Positions 1-8,183 of a stretch of DNA of 64,000 nucleotides are shown here, piece after piece. The stretch covers positions 80,631,034 through 80,695,033 of the forward strand of contig OY720345.1 of the NCBI GenBank assembly GCA_963082975.1, given 5' to 3'. Each line of letters opens with the position of its first letter. Within the stretch, counting starts at the first letter, position 1. The notes below the pieces were generated by a model. It was given only the letters and a program-made list of their open reading frames with translations. It was not told the DNA's origin and did not search any database. This stretch comes from Labia minor (taxonomy: Eukaryota; Arthropoda; Insecta; Dermaptera; Spongiphoridae). Both the position numbers and the translations under genes were made by a program.

Positions 1-22
1 AAATTTTTATGTCAAAATTTAA

Positions 23-137
23 GGTCCCAAAAGCAATGAGAGATTGTGGCCGCACGGGTAAATCGGCTAGCAGATTAGCTCGTGTTGGAGATACCTTGGC
101 GTGTAGTCGGGCCTCGGTTTGTGCCTGGGCAACTTCT
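23..137. other. GC-rich island of the unit (repeated in U1-U40)
   Basis: Sixty-four of these 115 bases are G or C, against roughly one in six in most of the unit. The edges are abrupt. The same block opens every unit, at the unit start plus 22. Across the 40 copies I found only two variable places: CC or TT at offset 96-97 (TT in U1, U30, U34, U38) and G or T at offset 103 (T in 14 units). The block holds a NheI-type GCTAGC palindrome, a GCTA/TAGC inverted pair and many CpGs. It could be a captured fragment of a gene exon or small RNA gene, a SINE-like core, or a protein-binding block. I do not recognise the family. Low variation is not in itself evidence of selection, because the AT-rich rest of the unit is homogenised almost as well. 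Confidence 0.9.
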
Positions 138-159
138 CTAATTTTTTTCATTTTTTCAG
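138..159 (+). promoter_or_regulatory. 3' splice-site-like tract, or Pol III-type T stop
   Basis: Directly after the GC island each unit reads CTAAT (branch-point-like), then seven T, CA, six T and CAG. This is a strong match to a branch point, pyrimidine tract and AG acceptor. The same T runs would also end a Pol III transcript of the island. In an AT-rich genome such tracts arise readily, so function is unproven. It recurs in every unit, including the final partial one. Confidence 0.3.
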
Positions 160-170
160 TATATGATTAA

Positions 171-343
171 AAAAATAACTACTCCTTAAATATTTAAATT
201 CATTCTATTAATATCTTTATATATTAAATATTGAATAAATGTTAAATTTTATAATAAACATTTAAAGGAAATATTTAAAAATTTAAAATATAGTCATACG
301 ATATTTACAGATTAAGAGTAAATATGGAAAAAAAATCTGATAG
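171..343. other. AT-rich spacer between island and promoter-like cluster
   Basis: It holds no ORF of note and no recognisable element. It is AT-rich, with A and T runs and one variable place near 185 (ACTCCTT or ACTCTTT, the latter in U2, U3, U5 and U8). The same holds at this offset in each unit. Confidence 0.8.
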
Positions 344-394
344 CCAATGAGAAATAAGCACGTGACCTAATACTTCTCCCTATTGGGTATAAAT
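344..394 (+). promoter_or_regulatory. Promoter-like cluster: CCAAT, E-box, inverted CCAAT, TATA
   Basis: Within 51 bp lie CCAAT (344-348), the palindromic E-box CACGTG (359-364), ATTGG, which is CCAAT on the other strand (382-386), and TATAAAT (388-394). In order and spacing this looks like a eukaryotic Pol II core promoter firing rightwards, with a start expected roughly 25-30 bp past the TATA box, near the end of the hairpin at 403-420. It is the second most GC-rich patch of the unit. The cluster is kept in all 39 complete units; in U33 one base just after TATAAAT differs. No downstream ORF longer than a few codons follows, so a product, if any, would be non-coding RNA. Confidence 0.4.
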
Positions 395-402
395 TAGAGG
401 TT

Positions 403-420
403 CATGACAAAACTGTCATG
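403..420 (+). other. Perfect 7-bp hairpin CATGACA-AAAC-TGTCATG
   Basis: CATGACA (403-409) and TGTCATG (414-420) are exact reverse complements with a 4-base AAAC loop, placed 8 bp after the TATA-like motif. As RNA it would form at or near the 5' end of a transcript from that promoter; as DNA it could be a dyad binding site. In U4, U7 and U20 two flanking changes on opposite arms (GGTTC to GGATC and GGTAC to GGTCC) lengthen the stem to 11 pairs with one G-U. In U24 one change breaks a stem pair. It does not match the histone mRNA stem-loop. Confidence 0.6.
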
Positions 421-502
421 GTACAGATAGTCTTTAAAAAATAATTTTTTAATATATATTCAATTAAATACTGAAAGAGATATTCGTATTAATATATATC
501 TA

Positions 503-514
503 ATATAGCTATAT
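503..514. repeat. 12-bp perfect palindrome ATATAGCTATAT
   Basis: A self-complementary AT-rich palindrome centred on AGCT, inside a longer alternating TA stretch (about 491-520). It is seen at the same offset in the complete units. Such sequence could extrude as a cruciform or bind a dimeric protein, but in this base composition it may be chance. Confidence 0.5.
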
Positions 515-832
515 ATATTTTAAATGAAATAGTTTCTCTAATTTTATCAAGTATTATATATAAAAAATTTTTCAAAAAAGCAAATTTATTCTATTATACA
601 AAAAATCTATTCATATGAGCTGCGAAATCAATGTATATTTATATATAGATAAAAAATAATTTCTGTTATTTGTTTTCTATATTTTTATTTATGTTTAAGT
701 AAATAAAAAAAATATCTTTATAATATAGAATATGGATCCTTAAAATCAATGAATATTTGCAAATTAATAAGGATTTTATATTATAATATATATAAAATTA
801 AAAATAATAATAAAAATATCCAAATTTCATTT

Positions 833-841
833 AAGGTGAGT
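833..841 (+). promoter_or_regulatory. Consensus 5' splice donor-like site AAG|GTGAGT
   Basis: AAGGTGAGT matches the eukaryotic donor consensus at nearly every position, with GT at 836-837. Used with the acceptor-like CAG of the next unit (1795-1797 in U2) it would define an intron of 962 bp and an exon of about 676 bp per repeat, containing the promoter-like cluster. The site is unchanged in the complete units, although in U31 and U39 a base upstream (CATTTAAGG to CTTTTAAGG) differs. No ORF supports a coding exon. Confidence 0.3.
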
Positions 842-1039
842 CTAAATATGTAGTTCGGTTCTTTAGCAAATTTATGATAAATTATAGTTCAATTTCAAGA
901 ATATTTAGGTTTGTCAATTTTTAATTTCATTTCAAATTCAACATATATATAAATATATTCATATAAAGTATATTTAAAAATTAAAAAAAAGCTTTTAAAA
1001 TTTTTATAAAAAATATTGATATGTTTGGTTGCATATAAG
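842..1039. other. AT-rich stretch after the donor-like site
   Basis: No gene. It contains one marker (TTTAGC, or TTTGGC in U6, U9, U15 and U19) and a HindIII-type AAGCTT. It is otherwise featureless AT-rich sequence, the same in each unit. Confidence 0.8.
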
Positions 1040-1099
1040 CCAGGCGTTTCTTCAAATGAAATTTAATCTTAAAAAATTAGTTAAATTAATTTTTTTTAA

Positions 1100-1118
1100 C
1101 CTGGTAATCATTCTTACC
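1100..1118. repeat. Short inverted repeat GGTAA-TCATTC-TTACC
   Basis: GGTAA (1103-1107) and TTACC (1114-1118) are exact inverted copies 6 bp apart. The adjoining CCTGG (1100-1104) is inverted with CCAGG at 1040-1044. These are among the few GC-bearing motifs in the AT-rich half of the unit and are kept in the complete units, so a protein-binding dyad is possible. No known operator or site is recognised. Confidence 0.4.
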
Positions 1119-1259
1119 GAAAATTAAAAATAAACAAATTTAGCATGATTTTGATATTAAAATAGAAAAAATATATTATATTAGTTTTGTTAATATCTTG
1201 ACTGAAACATTTCATTAATAGTATTCATTTTGAAATTATTTATCCACTATCTTCACAAT

Positions 1260-1515
1260 TTACACACATTCAATAAAATTGAAATAATTTTCTCATTAAT
1301 ATAAATATGTTGATTGTGATAGTAAAATTTAAATTAATATTTATCTTCTATAGAATTAAATCCACTTTAATAATTAATAAAAATTAATGAAGAGAAAATT
1401 CGTATAAATTATAAATAAAGTGAAATTTTTTTGTTTATCTATTTGAAATTCAAATTAACATTCTAATTATTAATGAAATTTATTAAAATTTAAAAAATAC
1501 AAAAAAAAAATAAAT
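1260..1515. repeat. Variable 3' block with two linked haplotypes
   Basis: Most diversity of the array is concentrated here: the ACACACATTC/ACATTC indel, the G-type or T-type alleles spread over about 90 bp, five tail forms (ATTATTAATGAA, ATTATTAATTAAA, ATTATTAATAAAA, AATAATTAATGAA, CTATTAATTAATGAA) and an A run followed by TAAATG or preceded by ACAC. Twelve units are T-type (U2, 3, 5, 8, 13, 17, 21, 24, 28, 32, 33, 35); the other 27 complete ones are G-type. No gene is seen here. Confidence 0.9.
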
Positions 1516-1556
1516 GAAAAAAAATATTCCCTATTTTACTATTAAATTTAATAATA

Positions 1557-1609
1557 AAATATTTTTTTTTTAAATTTCATATTATATTTATTGAAAAAAA
1601 AAAATATTT
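1557..1609. repeat. Foldback: perfect 15-bp inverted repeat of A/T runs at the unit end
   Basis: AAATAT plus a T run (1557-1571) is mirrored by an A run plus ATATTT (1594-1609) across about 22 bp of AT-rich spacer. A perfect 15-bp stem can form in single strands. Every complete unit ends with this arrangement; only the run lengths vary by a base or two. It lies about 30 bp before the next unit start. Such foldbacks can pause replication forks or promote exchange, which would suit an array homogenised by recombination; that role is inference. Confidence 0.7.
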
Positions 1610-1636
1610 ATCTTAATATATACACATCATTGATTG

Positions 1637-1789
1637 TTAAATTTTTATGTCAAAATTTAAGGTCCCAAAAGCAATGAGAGATTGTGGCCGCACGGGTAAA
1701 TCGGCTAGCAGATTAGCTCGTGTTGGAGATACCCCGGCGTGTAGTCGGGCCTCGGTTTGTGCCTGGGCAACTTCTCTAATTTTTTTCAT
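1637..1789 (-). other. Short minus-strand ORF across the GC island (50 codons), coding unproven
   Basis: On the complement of U2, ATG at 1789 opens a frame that closes at TAA 1637-1639, bridging the U1/U2 junction. The peptide begins MKKIREVAQAQTEARLHAG and continues with a mixed, protein-like composition (Leu, Ala, Arg, Pro), less biased than the plus-strand frame. The equivalent frame is present in the other units; in U1 its stop falls before position 1. The island variants alter it too (Gly to Lys for the CC/TT change, His to Asn for the G/T change). It could be a decayed exon of a gene or element captured when the satellite formed. No family is recognised and no promoter is evident on this strand. 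Confidence 0.2.
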
Positions 1790-3272
1790 TTTTTCAGTAT
1801 ATGATTAAAAAAATAACTACTCTTTAAATATTTAAATTCATTCTATTAATATCTTTATATATTAAATATTGAATAAATGTTAAATTTTATACTAAACATT
1901 TAAAGGAAATATTTAAAAATTTAAAATATAGTCATACGATATTTACAGATTAAGAGTAAATATGGAAAAAAAATCTGATAGCCAATGAGAAATAAGCACG
2001 TGACCTAATACTTCTCCCTATTGGGTATAAATTAGAGGTTCATGACAAAACTGTCATGGTACAGATAGTCTTTAAAAAATAATTTTTTAATATATATTCA
2101 ATTAAATACTGAAAGAGATATTCGTATTAATATATATCTAATATAGCTATATATATTTTAAATGAAATAGTTTCTCTAATTTTATCAAGTATTATATATA
2201 AAAAATTTTTCAAAAAAGCAAATTTATTCTATTATACAAAAAATCTATTCATATGAGCTGCGAAATCAATGTATATTTATATATAGATAAAAAATAATTT
2301 CTGTTATTTGTTTTCTATATTTTTATTTATGTTTAAGTAAATAAAAAAAATATCTTTATAATATAGAATATGGATCCTTAAAATCAATGAATATTTGCAA
2401 ATTAATAAGGATTTTATATTATAATATATATAAAATTAAAAATAATAATAAAAATATCCAAATTTCATTTAAGGTGAGTCTAAATATGTAGTTCGGTTCT
2501 TTAGCAAATTTATGATAAATTATAGTTCAATTTCAAGAATATTTAGGTTTGTCAATTTTTAATTTCATTTCAAATTCAACATATATATAAATATATTCAT
2601 ATAAAGTATATTTAAAAATTAAAAAAAAGCTTTTAAAATTTTTATAAAAAATATTGATATGTTTGGTTGCATATAAGCCAGGCGTTTCTTCAAATGAAAT
2701 TTAATCTTAAAAAATTAGTTAAATTAATTTTTTTTAACCTGGTAATCATTCTTACCGAAAATTAAAAATAAACAAATTTAGCATGATTTTGATATTAAAA
2801 TAGAAAAAATATATTATATTAGTTTTGTTAATATCTTGACTGAAACATTTCATTAATAGTATTCATTTTGAAATTATTTATCCACTATCTTCACAATTTA
2901 CATTCAATAAAATTGAAATAATTTTCTCATTAATATAAATATGTTGATTTTGATACTAAAATTTAAATTAATATTTATGTTCTATAGAATTAAATCCACT
3001 TTAATAATTAATAAAAATTAATGAAGAAAAAATTCGTATAAATTATAAATAAAGTGAAATTTTTTTGTTTATCTATTTGAAATTCAAATTAACATTCTAA
3101 TTATTAATGAAATTTATTAAAATTTAAAAAATACAAAAAAAAAATAAATGAAAAAAAATATTCCCTATTTTACTATTAAATTTAATAATAAAATATTTTT
3201 TTTTTAAATTTCATATTATATTTATTGAAAAAAAAAAATATTTATCTTAATATATACACATCATTGATTGTT
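1639..3272 (+). repeat. Satellite unit U2 (1,634 bp), recombinant 3' block
   Basis: It shares the private ATTCATATGAG allele with U1 and has ACTCTTT near offset 185. It carries the short ACATTC allele and the T-type block but ends with the tail normally linked to the G-type block (ATTATTAATGAA, then A run plus TAAATG). It is therefore a junction between the two haplotypes. Confidence 0.98.
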
Positions 3273-4911
3273 AAATTTTTATGTCAAAATTTAAGGTCCC
3301 AAAAGCAATGAGAGATTGTGGCCGCACGGGTAAATCGGCTAGCAGATTAGCTCGTGTTGGAGATACCCCGGCGTGTAGTCGGGCCTCGGTTTGTGCCTGG
3401 GCAACTTCTCTAATTTTTTTCATTTTTTCAGTATATGATTAAAAAAATAACTACTCTTTAAATATTTAAATTCATTCTATTAATATCTTTATATATTAAA
3501 TATTGAATAAATGTTAAATTTTATACTAAACATTTAAAGGAAATATTTAAAAATTTAAAATATAGTCATACGATATTTACAGATTAAGAGTAAATATGGA
3601 AAAAAAATCTGATAGCCAATGAGAAATAAGCACGTGACCTAATACTTCTCCCTATTGGGTATAAATTAGAGGTTCATGACAAAACTGTCATGGTACAGAT
3701 AGTCTTTAAAAAATAATTTTTTAATATATATTCAATTAAATACTGAAAGAGATATTCGTATTAATATATATCTAATATAGCTATATATATTTTAAATGAA
3801 ATAGTTTCTCTAATTTTATCAAGTATTATATATAAAAAATTTTTCAAAAAAGCAAATTTATTCTATTATAAAAAAAATCTATTCAGATGAGCTGCGAAAT
3901 CAATGTATATTTATATATAGATAAAAAATAATTTCTGTTATTTGTTTTCTATATTTTTATTTATGTTTAAGTAAATAAAAAAAATATCTTTATAATATAG
4001 AATATGGATCCTTAAAATCAATGAATATTTGCAAATTAATAAGGATTTTATATTATAATATATATAAAATTAAAAATAATAATAAAAATATCCAAATTTC
4101 ATTTAAGGTGAGTCTAAATATGTAGTTCGGTTCTTTAGCAAATTTATGATAAATTATAGTTCAATTTCAAGAATATTTAGGTTTGTCAATTTTTAATTTC
4201 ATTTCAAATTCAACATATATATAAATATATTCATATAAAGTATATTTAAAAATTAAAAAAAAGCTTTTAAAATTTTTATAAAAAATATTGATATGTTTGG
4301 TTGCATATAAGCCAGGCGTTTCTTCAAATGAAATTTAATCTTAAAAAATTAGTTAAATTAATTTTTTTTAACCTGGTAATCATTCTTACCGAAAATTAAA
4401 AATAAACAAATTTAGCATGATTTTGATATTAAAATAGAAAAAATATATTATATTAGTTTTGTTAATATCTTGACTGAAACATTTCATTAATAGTATTCAT
4501 TTTGAAATTATTTATCCACTATCTTCACAATTTACACACATTCAATAAAATTGAAATAATTTTCTCATTAATATAAATATGTTGATTTTGATACTAAAAT
4601 TTAAATTAATATTTATGTTCTATAGAATTAAATCCACTTTAATAATTAATAAAAATTAATGAAGAAAAAATTCGTATAAATTATAAATAAAGTGAAATTT
4701 TTTTGTTTATCTATTTGAAATTCAAATTAACATTCTAATAATTAATGAAATTTATTAAAATTTAAAAAATACACAAAAAAAAAAATGAAAAAAAATATTC
4801 CCTATTTTACTATTAAATTTAATAATAAAATATTTTTTTTTTAAATTTCATATTATATTTATTGAAAAAAAAAAAAATATTTATCTTAATATATACACAT
4901 CATTGATTGTT
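3273..4911 (+). repeat. Satellite unit U3 (1,639 bp), recombinant 3' block
   Basis: It has ACTCTTT near offset 185 and the T-type block with the AATAATT / ACACA tail, but combined with the long ACACACATTC allele. Every other T-type unit has the short allele, so an exchange just upstream of the T-type block is likely. Confidence 0.98.
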
Positions 4912-6550
4912 AAATTTTTATGTCAAAATTTAAGGTCCCAAAAGCAATGAGAGATTGTGGCCGCACGGGTAAATCGGCTAGCAGATTAGCTCGTGTTGGA
5001 GATACCCCGGCGTGTAGTCGGGCCTCGGTTTGTGCCTGGGCAACTTCTCTAATTTTTTTCATTTTTTCAGTATATGATTAAAAAAATAACTACTCCTTAA
5101 ATATTTAAATTCATTCTATTAATATCTTTATATATTAAATATTGAATAAATGTTAAATTTTATACTAAACATTTAAAGGAAATATTTAAAAATTTAAAAT
5201 ATAGTCATACGATATTTACAGATTAAGAGTAAATATGGAAAAAAAATCTGATAGCCAATGAGAAATAAGCACGTGACCTAATACTTCTCCCTATTGGGTA
5301 TAAATTAGAGGATCATGACAAAACTGTCATGGTCCAGATAGTCTTTAAAAAATAATTTTTTAATATATATTCAATTAAATACTGAAAGAGATATTCGTAT
5401 TAATATATATCTAATATAGCTATATATATTTTAAATGAAATAGTTTCTCTAATTTTATCAAGTATTATATATAAAAAATTTTTCAAAAAAGCAAATTTAT
5501 TCTATTATAAAAAAAATCTATTCAGATGAGCTGCGAAATCAATGTATATTTATATATAGAAAAAAAAAAATTTCTGTTATTTGTTTTCTATATTTTTATT
5601 TATGTTTAAGTAAATAAAAAAAATATCTTTATAATATAGAATATGGATCCTTAAAATCAATGAATATTTGCAAATTAATAAGGATTTTATATTATAATAT
5701 ATATAAAATTAAAAATAATAATAAAAATATCCAAATTTCATTTAAGGTGAGTCTAAATATGTAGTTCGGTTCTTTAGCAAATTTATGATAAATTATAGTT
5801 CAATTTCAAGAATATTTAGGTTTGTCAATTTTTAATTTCATTTCAAATTCAACATATATATAAATATATTCATATAAAGTATATTTAAAAATTAAAAAAA
5901 AGCTTTTAAAATTTTTATAAAAAATATTGATATGTTTGGTTGCATATAAGCCAGGCGTTTCTTCAAATGAAATTTAATCTTAAAAAATTAGTTAAATTAA
6001 TTTTTTTTAACCTGGTAATCATTCTTACCGAAAATTAAAAATAAACAAATTTAGCATGATTTTGATATTAAAATAGAAAAAATATATTATATTAGTTTTG
6101 TTAATATCTTGACTGAAACATTTCATTAATAGTATTCATTTTGAAATTATTTATCCACTATCTTCACAATTTACACACATTCAATAAAATTGAAATAATT
6201 TTCTCATTAATATAAATATGTTGATTGTGATAGTAAAATTTAAATTAATATTTATCTTCTATAGAATTAAATCCACTTTAATAATTAATAAAAATTAATG
6301 AAGAGAAAATTCGTATAAATTATAAATAAAGTGAAATTTTTTTGTTTATCTATTTGAAATTCAAATTAACATTCTAATTATTAATGAAATTTATTAAAAT
6401 TTAAAAAATACAAAAAAAAAATAAATGAAAAAAAATATTCCCTATTTTACTATTAAATTTAATAATAAAATATTTTTTTTTTAAATTTCATATTATATTT
6501 ATTGAAAAAAAAAAAATATTTATCTTAATATATACACATCATTGATTGTT
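4912..6550 (+). repeat. Satellite unit U4 (1,639 bp), trimer HOR position 1
   Basis: It has G at 103, strong-stem hairpin flanks (GGATC/GGTCC), the A-run form near 649, the long ACACACATTC allele, the G-type block and the ATTATTAATGAA tail. Its twin is U7, 4,910 bp downstream; the only scored difference is G versus T at offset 103. Confidence 0.98.
5310..5335 (+). other. Extended-stem form of the hairpin (U4)
   Basis: GGATCATGACA and TGTCATGGTCC pair over 11 positions, ten Watson-Crick and one T-G, around AAAC. Identical forms lie at 10220-10245 (U7) and 31499-31524 (U20). U33 has only the right-arm change, an intermediate state. Confidence 0.6.
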
Positions 6551-8183
6551 AAATTTTTATGTCAAAATTTAAGGTCCCAAAAGCAATGAGAGATTGTGGC
6601 CGCACGGGTAAATCGGCTAGCAGATTAGCTCGTGTTGGAGATACCCCGGCGTGTAGTCGGGCCTCGGTTTGTGCCTGGGCAACTTCTCTAATTTTTTTCA
6701 TTTTTTCAGTATATGATTAAAAAAATAACTACTCTTTAAATATTTAAATTCATTCTATTAATATCTTTATATATTAAATATTGAATAAATGTTAAATTTT
6801 ATACTAAACATTTAAAGGAAATATTTAAAAATTTAAAATATAGTCATACGATATTTACAGATTAAGAGTAAATATGGAAAAAAAATCTGATAGCCAATGA
6901 GAAATAAGCACGTGACCTAATACTTCTCCCTATTGGGTATAAATTAGAGGTTCATGACAAAACTGTCATGGTACAGATAGTCTTTAAAAAATAATTTTTT
7001 AATATATATTCAATTAAATACTGAAAGAGATATTCGTATTAATATATATCTAATATAGCTATATATATTTTAAATGAAATAGTTTCTCTAATTTTATCAA
7101 GTATTATATATAAAAAATTTTTCAAAAAAGCAAATTTATTCTATTATAAAAAAAATCTATTCAGATGAGCTGCGAAATCAATGTATATTTATATATAGAT
7201 AAAAAATAATTTCTGTTATTTGTTTTCTATATTTTTATTTATGTTTAAGTAAATAAAAAAAATATCTTTATAATATAGAATATGGATCCTTAAAATCAAT
7301 GAATATTTGCAAATTAATAAGGATTTTATATTATAATATATATAAAATTAAAAATAATAATAAAAATATCCAAATTTCATTTAAGGTGAGTCTAAATATG
7401 TAGTTCGGTTCTTTAGCAAATTTATGATAAATTATAGTTCAATTTCAAGAATATTTAGGTTTGTCAATTTTTAATTTCATTTCAAATTCAACATATATAT
7501 AAATATATTCATATAAAGTATATTTAAAAATTAAAAAAAAGCTTTTAAAATTTTTATAAAAAATATTGATATGTTTGGTTGCATATAAGCCAGGCGTTTC
7601 TTCAAATGAAATTTAATCTTAAAAAATTAGTTAAATTAATTTTTTTTAACCTGGTAATCATTCTTACCGAAAATTAAAAATAAACAAATTTAGCATGATT
7701 TTGATATTAAAATAGAAAAAATATATTATATTAGTTTTGTTAATATCTTGACTGAAACATTTCATTAATAGTATTCATTTTGAAATTATTTATCCACTAT
7801 CTTCACAATTTACATTCAATAAAATTGAAATAATTTTCTCATTAATATAAATATGTTGATTTTGATACTAAAATTTAAATTAATATTTATGTTCTATAGA
7901 ATTAAATCCACTTTAATAATTAATAAAAATTAATGAAGAAAAAATTCGTATAAATTATAAATAAAGTGAAATTTTTTTGTTTATCTATTTGAAATTCAAA
8001 TTAACATTCTAATAATTAATGAAATTTATTAAAATTTAAAAAATACACAAAAAAAAAATGAAAAAAAATATTCCCTATTTTACTATTAAATTTAATAATA
8101 AAATATTTTTTTTTTAAATTTCATATTATATTTATTGAAAAAAAAAAAATATTTATCTTAATATATACACATCATTGATTGTT
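6551..8183 (+). repeat. Satellite unit U5 (1,633 bp), trimer HOR position 2
   Basis: It has ACTCTTT near offset 185, weak-stem hairpin flanks, ATAAAAAATAA, the short ACATTC allele, the T-type block and the AATAATT / ACACA tail. Its twin is U8, with identical length and no scored difference. Confidence 0.98.

Larger units (their letters stand above)
9..170 (+). other. Short plus-strand ORF across the GC island (53 codons), coding unproven
   Basis: ATG at 9 opens a frame that ends at TAA 168-170. The peptide starts MSKFKVPKAMRDCGRTGK, is basic and Cys/Ser-rich in the middle, and ends in a hydrophobic run (LIFFIF) that is only the translation of the T-rich tract. The frame is open in all 40 copies I checked. 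Both variable places change the amino acid (Pro/Leu at codon 30, Cys/Phe at codon 32), which does not look like purifying selection on this frame. It resembles no family I can name. The most likely reading is an incidental frame in a GC-rich block, possibly transcribed. Confidence 0.2.
1..1638 (+). repeat. Satellite unit U1 (1,638 bp), used as reference
   Basis: Markers: TT at 96-97, G at 103, weak-stem hairpin flanks, ATAAAAAATAA form, GGATCC, long ACACACATTC, G-type block, tail CTAATTATTAATGAA. It shares with U2 alone the alleles ATTATACAAAAAATC and TTCATATGAG (all others have AAAAAAAATC, or a run-length variant, and TTCAGATGAG). It has a private ATAATAAAC where the other units have ATACTAAAC. 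Confidence 0.98.

Noticed and set aside
105-130. Similarity of GTCGGGCCT-GGTT-GT to part of the 5S rRNA gene
   Set aside because: Only about 20 bases line up and one inserted base is needed. The 5S sequence that should lie just upstream (AGCTAAGCAGG) and downstream is absent, so this is not a 5S gene and probably not 5S-derived.
63-130. tRNA gene suggested by TTAGCTCGTGTTGGAGA
   Set aside because: It resembles a tRNA D-arm but there is no matching acceptor stem, anticodon arm or proper T-arm (GGTTCGA); no cloverleaf can be drawn.
404-430. Tiny ORF starting in the hairpin (ATGACAAAACTG, eight codons)
   Set aside because: Far too short to call a gene; a stop follows at once and the ATG is part of the palindrome.
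687-697. ATTTATGTTTA, a match to the yeast replication-origin core consensus
   Set aside because: An 11-base AT-only degenerate match is expected by chance in DNA of this composition, and nothing else indicates a yeast.
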